A DNA stretch of 64,000 bases from Chromatiales bacterium. GTDB lineage: Bacteria > Pseudomonadota > Gammaproteobacteria > Steroidobacterales > GCA-2729495. The translations under genes were made by a program, and so were the position numbers. Shown piece by piece: positions 1-7,536 of the stretch (positions are counted from its first letter, which is position 1; every line of letters begins with the position of its first letter). Under the pieces are notes generated by a model. The model was not told where the DNA came from and did no database searches. It saw only the letters and a list, made by a program, of their open reading frames with translations. The stretch covers positions 96,134 to 160,133 of the forward strand of contig PBYE01000032.1 of NCBI GenBank assembly GCA_002729495.1. Reading direction: 5' to 3'.

Positions 1-219
1 ACCACGGTAGAGCAGGATGCCTTCCTCGCCATCTATAAAAGTGATAGTGCTTTCGCAGCTGGCAGTCGATGCAAAGCCGGGGTCAAAGGTAAATATGCCC
101 TGCTGGCCATATAAGCTGCGCACATCGACAACTTCAGGCCCCAGCGTTCCTTTATAACTCGCAAGGTCTGCCTCTTCGCCTGATCCGTTATCCTTTAACG
201 TGAAACTTTTGTCGCTCAT
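1..219 (-). CDS. gltA: citrate synthase, N-terminal part (cut by window edge)
   Basis: Only the first 73 codons are present; the gene runs off the left edge. The protein would condense acetyl-CoA and oxaloacetate to citrate as the entry step of the TCA cycle in the cytoplasm. The translation starts MSDKSFTL and continues with a segment like [13 protein letters not shown], then [15 protein letters not shown] and a glycine-rich [11 protein letters not shown]. This is the N-terminal domain pattern of the hexameric type found in Gram-negative bacteria (DPGF..TASC..S...IDG..G.L.YRG). The start is the ATG at 219-217. The catalytic histidines and aspartate lie outside the window. The next gene upstream, rpmE, is on the same strand but 357 bases away, so a separate promoter is likely. 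Confidence 0.9.
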   Translation of the reverse strand, partial: MSDKSFTLKDNGSGEEADLASYKGTLGPEVVDVRSLYGQQGIFTFDPGFASTASCESTITFIDGEEGILLYRG

Positions 220-576
220 AGTCACTCTTCATTAAGACTTGGTCGCGGCCATCCATACACCACGCTTTTCCGACGATTCTTTATTCGACGGCTTTAACAA
301 CCCGCACCTGAAGCACCCGGTATCCAGCCTTTTGGTCTGAATCGGGAATCGCTTACGCTTCTGGTTCAAATCCAGGCCCGGGAGGCACTTGAAGCGAACA
401 TCCAGTCATTCCGCTACCACGCCGAATCACTCATCCGCAGCGGAATAAATCGGTGGAATCTGCCTGCTTTTCTAACTCAGGGTACCCCCGGCAACCGGGC
501 CGCTCATTATAAAGGACGCACGCCCTTTATGCATATGGCGCGCGGCTGCTGGCTTTCACCAGGTCCGGGAAATAGC
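220..576. other. intergenic gltA-rpmE, no confident gene
   Basis: No supported gene lies between gltA and rpmE. On the plus strand one frame is open from 298 to 825, running antisense through rpmE, but it has no ATG or GTG before 529 and no recognised similarity. Two short inverted repeats lie downstream of rpmE: a 5-bp GC stem at 487-499 and a 7-bp stem at 509-530 (ATAAAGG / CCTTTAT, 8-base loop). Either could help end rpmE transcription, but neither is followed by a U-run in the rpmE direction. Confidence 0.4.
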
Positions 577-777
577 TTACCTGCCGTACTTGCGCCGGAA
601 TTTATCGACCCGGCCGGCGGTATCGACAATCTTCTGTTTGCCCGTATAGAAAGGATGACATGCCGAACAGACTTCAATATGCAGATCGTCCTTCAGTGTG
701 GAACGCGTAACAAATTCATTACCACAGCTACAGATCACCTTGAGTTCCTGATAATCGGGGTGGATTTCTGCTTTCAT
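577..777 (-). CDS. rpmE: 50S ribosomal protein L31, zinc-binding type
   Basis: This 66-residue protein is a structural component of the large ribosomal subunit at the subunit interface. It begins [10 protein letters not shown], the usual start of the family, and keeps the four zinc-ligand cysteines of the C+ type: C16 and C18 (CSCG) and C37 and C40 ([12 protein letters not shown]). Members without these cysteines are the zinc-starvation paralogue, so this is the zinc-replete form. The length is slightly below the usual 70. The start codon lies just behind a short hairpin that covers the likely Shine-Dalgarno (see the separate leader entry). Confidence 0.95.
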   Translation of the reverse strand: MKAEIHPDYQELKVICSCGNEFVTRSTLKDDLHIEVCSACHPFYTGKQKIVDTAGRVDKFRRKYGR

Positions 778-800
778 TATTCTGCCTGCTGTGAGGCAGG
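778..800 (-). promoter_or_regulatory. rpmE leader hairpin covering the ribosome binding site
   Basis: Read on the minus strand, the bases just before the rpmE start form CTGCCT-CACAGC-AGGCAG, a perfect 6-bp stem with a 6-base loop (782-799). The 3' arm AGGCAG ends 4 bases before the ATG and is the best Shine-Dalgarno candidate, so the stem would hide it. L31 autoregulation through its mRNA leader is known in gammaproteobacteria. That this hairpin does the same here is inference. Confidence 0.45.
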
Positions 801-897
801 TATTTGCTGCCGGATACGTGCCTGACGGGCGCGGAAGGATAGCGGTTAAGGGCAGTCAAAACAAGCATCTGTGTTAAGCGCCGGGCTGATGCGCTGA

Positions 898-1110
898 TTA
901 TCCACAATATCTGTGGATAACTCTGTGGAAGACTGGTTGTGATGACGCCTAAGGTGCGGAAAGCATTGCAAAAGCCGGGTTTTGGCTAATAAATGCTCAG
1001 AGGTATTTTTTATAAGTATTTCAGTAAGTTATTATGTTATTGCAGAGCAGTATATGATAAATAGAGCGTTACACGTGATTTTATTTTGTATCTTGGGAAG
1101 CTGTGTATAA
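898..1110. promoter_or_regulatory. DnaA-box cluster with AT-rich stretch; possible oriC
   Basis: The 355-base gap between rpmE and hemW holds no gene. It contains TTATCCACA at 898-906, its exact reverse complement TGTGGATAA at 912-920 (a head-to-head pair 5 bases apart), and TGTGTATAA at 1102-1110 (reverse complement TTATACACA). All three match the E. coli DnaA box TTATNCACA. A weaker copy, TGTGGAAGA, follows at 924. Between the outer boxes, about 990-1095 is strongly AT-rich with several T runs, like a DNA unwinding element. The bases CTGTGGATAACTCTGT (911-926) look, from memory, like those around box R4 of E. coli oriC. No GATC cluster or good IHF site was found, and the usual oriC neighbours (dnaA, mnmG) are absent. 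The cluster could instead be a DnaA-controlled promoter region. Confidence 0.55.
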
Positions 1111-1180
1111 AACAGGACTGAGTCTAAGGTTGATTTCTTTCGGACGGGCACTCCACTTTTTATGTCGCACCGCCTAAAAA

Positions 1181-2332
1181 TTACTGTTGTGGCAGGAAAA
1201 TAGTCTGCAAATCGTCCAGGAAACGCCAGCCACGCTCGCTGGGTGCTATCCGGTCTGCCCCGCAGGTATCAATCAGTTCCCTCTTGCCGGCGGCGCGTAG
1301 CGAATCCGCAATACTGGCCGCCGGGAGGCCCGTATGCTGTTCGAACAACTGCAGGCTAAACCCTTCCTTCAGGCGGAGGGCATTTAGCATGAATTCGAAC
1401 GGGACATCCGCTTTACCGACCTGTGTCCGGCTGACCGGCGGTTCGCCGTCCTGTTGCTGGCGAAGATAAGCCCGTGGATGGACCGCCCGAACCTCGCGCC
1501 AGATCCCCCCGTCCGCTTGCGTCAGCTTTGCATGCGCGCCCGCGCCCAGCCCCAGGTAGTCACCGAAGCGCCAGTAGTTAAGGTTGTGCCGGCAGGCACG
1601 ACCGGTCTTCGACCACGCTGATACCTCGTAGTTAATGTATCCGGCATCACTCAGTTTGGCGGCGCACGCCATGTGCATATCCCAGGCAAGGTCGTCGTCG
1701 GGTAACGCCGGTGGCCGCGCATAAAAAACTGTATTTGGCTCCAGGGTCAGGTGATAGTGCGAAATATGTTCCGGTTGCAGTTCTATTGCTGCACAGACGT
1801 CATCACATGCTTCGTCGAGTACCTGCCCCGGCAGTGCGTACATGAGGTCCAGGTTGATGTTGTCGAAACCGGCGTCACGCGCTTCACCATATGCATCACG
1901 CACATCCTGGCTCGTGTGAATTCGTCCAAGCTTACTCAGTTTATTGTCCGCAAAACTCTGTGCGCCGAGTGAAAGCCGGTTAATCCCGACTGCCCGATAC
2001 CCTGCAAAAGCCGCATGCTCCACAGCGCCAGGGTTTGCTTCCATGGTAATTTCAGCGTCACCCGCCAGGTTCAGATGATCGTCTACTGCAGACAACAGCC
2101 GGTCGATCTGTTTAGCAGAAAACAGGCTCGGTGTACCGCCGCCGAGAAAGACGGATATGACCGTTCTGTCCCCGGCATCCGCCGCGACAGATTTCAGGTC
2201 GGTTAGCAGCGCCGAAATATAGGATTCTGGGGGCTCGCCTTTGAGGCTGTGGGAGTTGAAATCACAATAGGGACACTTGGCGACGCACCAGGGAAAATGC
2301 AGGTAAAGACTTAGTGGCGGCAAAGTATTCAT
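1181..2332 (-). CDS. hemW: radical SAM heme chaperone HemW
   Basis: A 383-residue radical SAM protein related to oxygen-independent coproporphyrinogen oxidase (HemN). It belongs to the HemW group, which binds heme and an iron-sulfur cluster and is thought to deliver heme to acceptor enzymes. The cluster motif is C16-VAK-C20-PY-C23, followed by DFNSH. Next come the SAM-binding GGGTPS segment, EANPG, and the C-terminal HemN-like region (NYWRFGDYLGLGAGAH). Length and the short N-terminus fit HemW rather than HemN. It sits 9 bases after rdgB and is the last gene of a PP2C-rph-rdgB-hemW run; rdgB-hemW is a common gammaproteobacterial pair. Older annotations call it coproporphyrinogen III oxidase, which is probably wrong. 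Confidence 0.93.
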   Translation of the reverse strand: MNTLPPLSLYLHFPWCVAKCPYCDFNSHSLKGEPPESYISALLTDLKSVAADAGDRTVISVFLGGGTPSLFSAKQIDRLLSAVDDHLNLAGDAEITMEANPGAVEHAAFAGYRAVGINRLSLGAQSFADNKLSKLGRIHTSQDVRDAYGEARDAGFDNINLDLMYALPGQVLDEACDDVCAAIELQPEHISHYHLTLEPNTVFYARPPALPDDDLAWDMHMACAAKLSDAGYINYEVSAWSKTGRACRHNLNYWRFGDYLGLGAGAHAKLTQADGGIWREVRAVHPRAYLRQQQDGEPPVSRTQVGKADVPFEFMLNALRLKEGFSLQLFEQHTGLPAASIADSLRAAGKRELIDTCGADRIAPSERGWRFLDDLQTIFLPQQ

Positions 2333-2341
2333 TGCAGTTCA

Positions 2342-2959
2342 TCAGGCGGCATTCAATAGACCAAACCGCCGAAGCTCCTCCCTAAGCTGCTGCAATGCTT
2401 TGCCACGGTGACTGCAGGAATTTTTTTCAGCAGGCGTCAGTTGTGCAGAAGTACAACCGGCTGTCTCGTCAACAAAAACCGGATCGTAGCCGAACCCCCC
2501 GGTTCCTGAGGCATGCTGTGCGATGCGTCCTTCCCACGAAGCATCCACCATGATCGGCTCATCATCTTCGCCGTACCGGACAAAAGCCAGCACACATCGA
2601 AACCGCGCACCGCGCTCCGCAACCGGTACGCCATCAAGTTCCGCGAGTAACTTGTCGAGGTTCGCCTGGTCACTGGCATCGTTGCCGGCATACCGGGCGG
2701 AGTGGATGCCGGGAGCGCCGCCGAGGAAATCCACTTCCAGGCCCGAGTCATCAGCAACGGCGGGCAAGCCGCTTTCGAGCGCCGCATGCCGTGCTTTTAT
2801 TAATGCGTTCTCGGCAAAAGTAGCACCGGTCTCTTCGATTGACCCGATTGCGAGTTCGCCCTGGAGAAGCAGCTCGACATCCTGACCGAGCATGGCCTGT
2901 ATTTCACGTGCCTTGCCGGCATTCGCACTGGCAAATACAAGTCGCTGGATGCCGGCCAT
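2342..2959 (-). CDS. rdgB: XTP/dITP pyrophosphatase (non-canonical purine NTP hydrolase)
   Basis: A 205-residue enzyme of the Ham1/RdgB family. It hydrolyses dITP, XTP and ITP to monophosphates and so keeps deaminated purines out of DNA and RNA. Visible family signatures are the phosphate-binding FASANAGKAREI near residue 9, ADDSGLEV with GAPGIHSARYAG in the middle, GFGYDPVF, and SHRGKAL near the C-terminus. The start ATG at 2959 is 6 bases after the rph stop, showing tight co-transcription with rph upstream and hemW downstream. Nothing is missing relative to the family. Confidence 0.95.
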   Translation of the reverse strand: MAGIQRLVFASANAGKAREIQAMLGQDVELLLQGELAIGSIEETGATFAENALIKARHAALESGLPAVADDSGLEVDFLGGAPGIHSARYAGNDASDQANLDKLLAELDGVPVAERGARFRCVLAFVRYGEDDEPIMVDASWEGRIAQHASGTGGFGYDPVFVDETAGCTSAQLTPAEKNSCSHRGKALQQLREELRRFGLLNAA

Positions 2960-2965
2960 GCGCCC

Positions 2966-3709
2966 TCAGGCCTGGCCTGTCTCGCGCCAGCGCTCTAATG
3001 CCGCCAACTGTTCCGCGCAGATGGTCGAAATGCCATCGCCTGCAAGATTAAGCAACTGATCCAGTTCGTTCCGCCTGAATGCATGACCCTCGGCGGTGCC
3101 CTGCACCTCGATAAAACTACCCGCTTCATTCATAACCACATTCATATCGGTTTCGGCCGCGGAGTCTTCGGCATAATCCAGGTCAAGGACAGGGCTGCCT
3201 GCGTAGATGCCAACTGAAACAGCAGCAATCTGACCGTGCAAAGGGTTTTTCTTAATTTTTGTGTCCGCCAGTAAACGCTCCACTGCCATGGCAAGCGCAA
3301 CGTATGCGCCGGAAATAGCAGTAGTCCGGGTGCCGCCATCAGCCTGCAACACGTCACAATCCAGCGTGATAGTTAAACCGTCCAGAACATTCAGGTTGGT
3401 AGCTGCCCGCAGGGACCGCCCGATCAGACGCTGAATCTCCTGGGTGCGTCCGGACTGCTTGCCCCTTGCTGCTTCACGCCGACCCCTTGTGTGCGTTGCG
3501 CCCGGCAGCATTCCATATTCCCCGGTCACCCAGCCGCTGCCCTTACCGCGGAGGAAATGCGGTACAACATCTTCAACGCTGGCGGTACAAAGAACGCGCG
3601 TCGCGCCAAACGCGGCAAGCACCGAGCCCGCAGCGTGGCAAGTGTAATCCGGTTCGAAAGAAACTTCCCGCAGCTCGTTTGCTGCGCGACCGCTTGGTCG
3701 ATTGGCCAT
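2966..3709 (-). CDS. rph: ribonuclease PH
   Basis: A 247-residue phosphorolytic 3'-5' exoribonuclease that trims tRNA precursor 3' ends, releasing nucleoside diphosphates. The family pattern is complete: [11 protein letters not shown] at the N-terminus, [16 protein letters not shown], the arginine-rich [38 protein letters not shown] (phosphate and metal site), and VDLDYAEDS-like [16 protein letters not shown]. The order PP2C-rph-rdgB-hemW on one strand, with gaps of 34, 6 and 9 bases, suggests one operon for RNA and nucleotide quality control. The protein looks full length and unbroken, unlike the truncated Rph of E. coli K-12. Confidence 0.95.
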   Translation of the reverse strand: MANRPSGRAANELREVSFEPDYTCHAAGSVLAAFGATRVLCTASVEDVVPHFLRGKGSGWVTGEYGMLPGATHTRGRREAARGKQSGRTQEIQRLIGRSLRAATNLNVLDGLTITLDCDVLQADGGTRTTAISGAYVALAMAVERLLADTKIKKNPLHGQIAAVSVGIYAGSPVLDLDYAEDSAAETDMNVVMNEAGSFIEVQGTAEGHAFRRNELDQLLNLAGDGISTICAEQLAALERWRETGQA

Positions 3710-3743
3710 GCTGATACCTGTCGTTTATTGTTTTCTGAAGCTA

Positions 3744-4487
3744 TTAGCCGCAGTAGCTTAACGCGGCTGCAGACGTATTATCACTGTGCGGCGCAGCCGC
3801 CTTGGTTGCCATTTCCCCCAGTATTTTAAGGTTGGTTTCCAGCGCCCCGGGTTCAGCGGCTGACAACCCTGCCAGTTTTTCTTCTTCGAGGGGTGACCAG
3901 AAGCCGTCACTGCACACCAGCATTACATCACCTTCCCGCATTTCCTTCTGACAACTGATGCTCATGCGTGGGAGGTCCGCATCACCGCCCAGGCAACACT
4001 CGACATAGTTGCGCATGGGATGTGCTGCCTGTTCTTCCGGCTTAATAATGCCATCGTAGAGTAGTACTTCAACGTGGCTGTGGTCACGCGTACGCTCACG
4101 CACGGTTGCGCTGCGCAGGTGGTAGATACGACTGTCGCCAACATGGGCCCAGAACGCGGCACCATCCTGCACCAGGCACAGCGCACAGGTTGCGCGTGGA
4201 CGCGCTTCAACAGAATGTTCCGCGCCGAGTTCAACCACGGCCGCGTGTGCCTGGCCAATAGCCAGGTGCAGAAAACCCTGTGGATCGAAAACAGGATGGG
4301 ATTGCTCTTGAAATGCTTTCTCGATGGTTTCAACTGTGAGTGCAGCCGCACGGGCTCCGTTGGCGTGACCGCCCATTCCGTCAATAGCGATCAGCAGCGT
4401 GGTGTCATCTGTTTCGATGACCTTGACTCGATCCTGGTTCTCCTCGCGGTTCCCAAGCAAGCTGATTACGGCACTTTGGTTCGGCAT
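3744..4487 (-). CDS. PP2C-family serine/threonine protein phosphatase
   Basis: A 247-residue metal-dependent phosphatase of the PPM/PP2C family, probably cytoplasmic. Metal-binding motifs are visible: REENQD at 14-19, IDGMGGH at 35-41, GDSRIY at 117-122, CSDGFW at 192-197, and HSDNTSAA near the C-terminus, where the last metal aspartate usually lies. I chose the ATG at 4487 because GCAGGAAAA lies 8 bases before it; an upstream in-frame ATG at 4514 has no such site. No transmembrane segment is seen. Bacterial PP2C enzymes often partner with Hanks-type kinases, but none is encoded in the window. It is divergent from yicC across 174 bases and heads the rph-rdgB-hemW run. Confidence 0.88.
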   Translation of the reverse strand: MPNQSAVISLLGNREENQDRVKVIETDDTTLLIAIDGMGGHANGARAAALTVETIEKAFQEQSHPVFDPQGFLHLAIGQAHAAVVELGAEHSVEARPRATCALCLVQDGAAFWAHVGDSRIYHLRSATVRERTRDHSHVEVLLYDGIIKPEEQAAHPMRNYVECCLGGDADLPRMSISCQKEMREGDVMLVCSDGFWSPLEEEKLAGLSAAEPGALETNLKILGEMATKAAAPHSDNTSAAALSYCG

Positions 4488-4661
4488 TAGGTTTTCCTGC
4501 AGCCAGGTATCCACTCCGGACGCCTGACATTACAATATCGACTCACACAGCGGCACAGTTTAAGCCGAAGGTGGCAGCTGTGCATTATGCAACCTGCAAA
4601 AACGTGACGCCGTTCTACCCGCAGCCCCCGACCGGGCATGCGGCTGCGGCCGAGGATAAAG

Positions 4662-5528
4662 ATGATTAACAGCATGACGGGGTTTGCGAGCAGCGAACAA
4701 AATACCGCACAGGGCAAGTTACTGTGGGAACTGCGCACGGTCAATCATCGATACCTGGAATCCACATTCAAACTGCCCGACGGGTTCCGCGCACTGGAAC
4801 CCGTACTCCGCGAGTGCGTCGGGGCCCGGCTCAAGCGAGGGAAGCTCGATGCAGTATTGCAGTTTCGGCCGGCGGCATCCGTTACGGCCGCGCTCCAGGT
4901 AAATGCAAAACTCGCTGACGAAGTTATACGTGAAGCGCAGGTTATAGAGACCCGCATGGAAGCACCCGTGAGCATGAATGCAATGGATGTGTTGCGCTGG
5001 CCAGGAGTTGTCGAGCAGGACGCGACAGACACAAAAGCATTATACGAACCTGCCTCGGCGTTGCTCGACACAGCACTCGCATCACTATGCGACGCACGCG
5101 CTCGCGAAGGGCAGCGGATAATGGCGTTACTGGAAGAACGACTGGACCAGATTGCTGCTCTGGTTGCCCAGGTCCGAGAGCATATGCCGGAAGTGCTTGA
5201 AGGTATTCGTACCCGGGTTGGGGAACGTGCCAAGGCACTCGAAACCAGGATTGATGATGAACGACTGGAGCAGGAACTGGTGTTGCTTGCGCAGAAAATG
5301 GATGTAGCCGAAGAACTGGACCGGCTGGATGCGCATATCGAGGAAGCCCGTGAAGCATTTCAGACGGAGGGGACGGTTGGCCGGCGCCTGGATTTCCTGA
5401 TGCAGGAATTCAACCGGGAGGCCAACACGCTGGGATCGAAATCCGCCGATCCGCGCACCACGAAAGCCGCTGTTGACCTGAAGGTGCTCATCGAACAGAT
5501 GCGTGAGCAGGTCCAGAACATAGAGTGA
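4662..5528 (+). CDS. yicC: YicC family endoribonuclease/RNase adaptor
   Basis: A 288-residue protein of the YicC/YloC family, reported to act as an RNA-degrading enzyme or RNase adaptor. The N-terminus MINSMTGFASSE is the family hallmark (MIRSMTGFA). The conserved end GRRLDFLMQEFNREANTLGSK with the C-terminal EQMREQVQNIE is also present. I use the ATG at 4662, preceded by GAGG 7 bases upstream, instead of the ATG at 4638, which would add eight non-family residues. yicC followed by gmk-rpoZ-spoT is a classic gammaproteobacterial order. Here two extra genes, a lipoprotein and an acetyltransferase, stand between yicC and gmk. Confidence 0.93.
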   Translation: MINSMTGFASSEQNTAQGKLLWELRTVNHRYLESTFKLPDGFRALEPVLRECVGARLKRGKLDAVLQFRPAASVTAALQVNAKLADEVIREAQVIETRMEAPVSMNAMDVLRWPGVVEQDATDTKALYEPASALLDTALASLCDARAREGQRIMALLEERLDQIAALVAQVREHMPEVLEGIRTRVGERAKALETRIDDERLEQELVLLAQKMDVAEELDRLDAHIEEAREAFQTEGTVGRRLDFLMQEFNREANTLGSKSADPRTTKAAVDLKVLIEQMREQVQNIE

Positions 5529-5606
5529 GGTGTTATAAGATAGCGCTCACCTCTTGGGACCACATTAAATAAAGAAAGAGAATTACCCATAAAGAGTTCA
5601 AAAATT

Positions 5607-6146
5607 TTGATATTGCTGTTTACGGCCGCATGGCTGGCCGGCTGCTCCTCGCCCGCCCAGATGGAGGGTATGGTTTTTACCCCGGACGCAAGCGCGGTCG
5701 GCAGCTACGACGATGTGCTGCAGAAACAAATGCAGGTTAAGTCGGTAGAAGGCGGTGAAGATACAAACCCGATATGGACGTCCGAGATCAGTAACGAGGC
5801 TTTCCAGGCAGCACTGGAACAGAGCCTTGCCAACGCCGGATTGCTGGGCACGGATGGCCGCTTCAAATTATCGGTCACCCTTACTCAGGTCGATCAGCCC
5901 CTGTTCGGTTTCGACATGACCGTTACGTCCAAAATAAGGTATGCCCTTAAAGACACGCTATCGGACAAGATTATTCTCGACGAGGTGATCGTTGCACCTT
6001 TCACGGCGACCGTAAGCGATGCTTTCGCAGGCATAAAACGAGTGCGTATCGCCAACGAAGGCTCGGCCAGAAAAAATATTGAGTTGCTGCCACAAAAACT
6101 TGAGGAACTGAATATCGGCAATGAACAGGTCTCCATGGCCTTCTGA
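5607..6146 (+). CDS. putative lipoprotein, function unknown
   Basis: I do not recognise a function. The N-terminus is a hydrophobic signal ending in the lipobox LAGC, so the mature protein should be a lipid-anchored envelope protein of about 165 residues. The rest is soluble and has no known motif. The start is unclear. The TTG at 5607 gives a signal with no positive charge. The same frame continues upstream to an ATA at 5589, which would give a proper n-region (x-KSSK-ILILLF) and has AAAGAGA 6 bases before it. A lost ATG, an unusual AUA start or a sequencing error are all possible. It lies between yicC and an acetyltransferase on the same strand. Confidence 0.7.
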   Translation: MILLFTAAWLAGCSSPAQMEGMVFTPDASAVGSYDDVLQKQMQVKSVEGGEDTNPIWTSEISNEAFQAALEQSLANAGLLGTDGRFKLSVTLTQVDQPLFGFDMTVTSKIRYALKDTLSDKIILDEVIVAPFTATVSDAFAGIKRVRIANEGSARKNIELLPQKLEELNIGNEQVSMAF

Positions 6147-6195
6147 CCGACCGAAGACCGGCGAGATCCTTGTCGAAATAGCATACGGCCGACAA

Positions 6196-6612
6196 GTGAC
6201 AGTCAAGTATGAAATGAACCGGGCTTTGTCGCCCGAAGACTTCGTGGATGTCCTGGAAAGGTCCGGTCTGGCAGAGCGCCGGCCGACCGGCGATCTGACG
6301 ACCATGCGCGGAATGGTCGAAAATACCAACCTGATCGTGACCGCGTGGGACGGTGACCTTCTGGTCGGTGTTGCGCGCTCGATGACCGACTTTCACTACG
6401 CCTGTTACCTGTCTGATCTTGCCGTGGACCGGGCTTTTCAGAAACAGAGCATAGGTCGGGTATTGCTGCGCTTAACGACCGACAAACTAGGTCCGCAATG
6501 TAAACTGATCCTGGTATCGGCACCCGCGGCGAATGACTACTATTCGGCCCTGGGATTTGAAAAGAACGAGCGCACGTGGGTATTGCCAAGAGGCAAACAG
6601 ATCGATAGTTGA
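6196..6612 (+). CDS. GNAT family N-acetyltransferase
   Basis: A small acetyl-CoA-dependent acyltransferase of about 138 residues. The fold signature is visible: strands around LIVTAWDGDLLVGVARSM, then YLSDLAVDRAFQKQSIGRVLL (the acetyl-CoA pyrophosphate loop, here Q-K-Q-S-I-G-R in place of the usual Q/RxxGxG/A), and a C-terminal NDYYSALGFEK. The substrate cannot be told. I prefer the GTG at 6196 because related proteins begin with a short beta strand like VKYEMNRALSPEDF; an ATG at 6121 would overlap the lipoprotein by 26 bases and add residues without family support. The ATG at 6214 is a third choice. Confidence 0.8.
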   Translation: MTVKYEMNRALSPEDFVDVLERSGLAERRPTGDLTTMRGMVENTNLIVTAWDGDLLVGVARSMTDFHYACYLSDLAVDRAFQKQSIGRVLLRLTTDKLGPQCKLILVSAPAANDYYSALGFEKNERTWVLPRGKQIDS

Positions 6613-6669
6613 GCGAAGCAAATTGCAATGCCATTTCTTTCCACGACGAAATATCTAGAATGACCGGTT

Positions 6670-7305
6670 GTGAATCTGAATAATCCAGAATGTGGCCATT
6701 TGTTCGTGATAACTGCACCTTCGGGCGCCGGTAAAACCACGCTCGTACATGGACTAATGGAAGCCAACAAGAACCTGCGCTTTTCCATTTCCTACACAAC
6801 TCGCGAACCACGTGCGACAGAAGTACACGAAAAGGACTATTTTTTTGTTTCCAACGATGCTTTTCAGGTGATGGTTGATGCCGGTGACTTCCTGGAACAT
6901 GCGCGTGTTTTTGACTATCACTACGGCACCTCAAAGACCCAGGTAGAAGGTTTACTCAACGAGGGTTACAGCGTGATTCTCGAAATTGACTGGCAGGGTG
7001 CGCAACAGGTGCGCAATCATATGCCCGACTGCCGCAGCATTTTTATCCTGCCGCCGTCGGTGGGCGAGTTACGGCGCAGATTAACCGGTCGCGGCACCGA
7101 CAGCGAAGACGTTATTCAGCGTCGCTTTCAGGACGCCCTCGAGGACATGTCCCACTGGAACGAGTTTGATTTTGTAGTAATCAACGACGATCTTAAGCAA
7201 GCGCTGGTCGAGCTGCAGGCCATCGTTGGCGACGAAGGTGAAGCCAATTCCAGCAGCAACGATAAAATTGTGCGACAGGTTAAAGCATTGCTTAACCAGG
7301 CCTGA
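6670..7305 (+). CDS. gmk: guanylate kinase
   Basis: A 211-residue enzyme that converts GMP (dGMP) and ATP to GDP and ADP, feeding GTP and (p)ppGpp synthesis. Seen are the P-loop ITAPSGAGKTTL near residues 14-25, the GMP-binding SYTTREPRATEVHEKDYFFV, ILEIDWQGAQQVR, and the lid segment RRRLTGRGTDSEDVIQRRF. The start is GTG at 6670. The C-terminus is odd: the last ten codons and the stop lie inside a repeat that recurs inverted after rpoZ, and a second, diverged version of the final 40 codons follows at 7414-7536. So this 3' end appears swapped or duplicated. The catalytic core is intact and should work. Confidence 0.94.
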   Translation: MNLNNPECGHLFVITAPSGAGKTTLVHGLMEANKNLRFSISYTTREPRATEVHEKDYFFVSNDAFQVMVDAGDFLEHARVFDYHYGTSKTQVEGLLNEGYSVILEIDWQGAQQVRNHMPDCRSIFILPPSVGELRRRLTGRGTDSEDVIQRRFQDALEDMSHWNEFDFVVINDDLKQALVELQAIVGDEGEANSSSNDKIVRQVKALLNQA

Positions 7306-7413
7306 GCGGCTGCAACCGATACGCATCTCCGCAAGCAGCGCTTGCTCCGATGTCCCTTCCCGCGTCCAGCCTTTGCGGCGCTTTTCTGCCGCCGCAAAGG
7401 CTGCCGTCAGTCA
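7276..7413 (+). repeat. left arm of an inverted repeat flanking rpoZ
   Basis: This 138-base segment reappears in reverse complement at 8434-8622. The outer 32 bases (7382-7413) match 8434-8465 perfectly, and about 75 bases from 7276 to roughly 7350 match the other end closely. The middle differs: the right arm carries about 50 extra bases. The left arm includes the last ten codons and stop of gmk. A small non-autonomous mobile unit is the simplest explanation; no transposase is nearby. Confidence 0.75.
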
Positions 7414-7536
7414 AACGACGACCTTAAGCAGGCGCTGACGGAACTGGCGGGCATTGTGCTGGGCGGCGGGAAATCCAGTGTGACAACAGAGCCGGCCGTC
7501 CAAAACCGGGTCGAGGCCATCCTCACTGCCAGCTAG
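7414..7536 (+). pseudogene. stranded second copy of the gmk 3' end
   Basis: Forty codons and a stop starting NDDLKQALTELAGIV and ending in VEAILTAS. They align end to end with the last 40 codons of the intact gmk (NDDLKQALVELQAIV to VKALLNQA). At DNA level the first 24 bases match 7183-7206 with two differences. There is no start codon of its own in the homologous part, so it is a remnant. Either it is the original gmk tail, displaced when an incoming unit supplied a new one, or it is a diverged tandem duplication. Confidence 0.75.

Noticed and set aside
358-384. tRNA T-arm-like sequence (CTGGTTCAAATCCAG)
   Set aside because: No matching acceptor 5' strand, D-arm or anticodon arm could be placed, and there is no CCA end.
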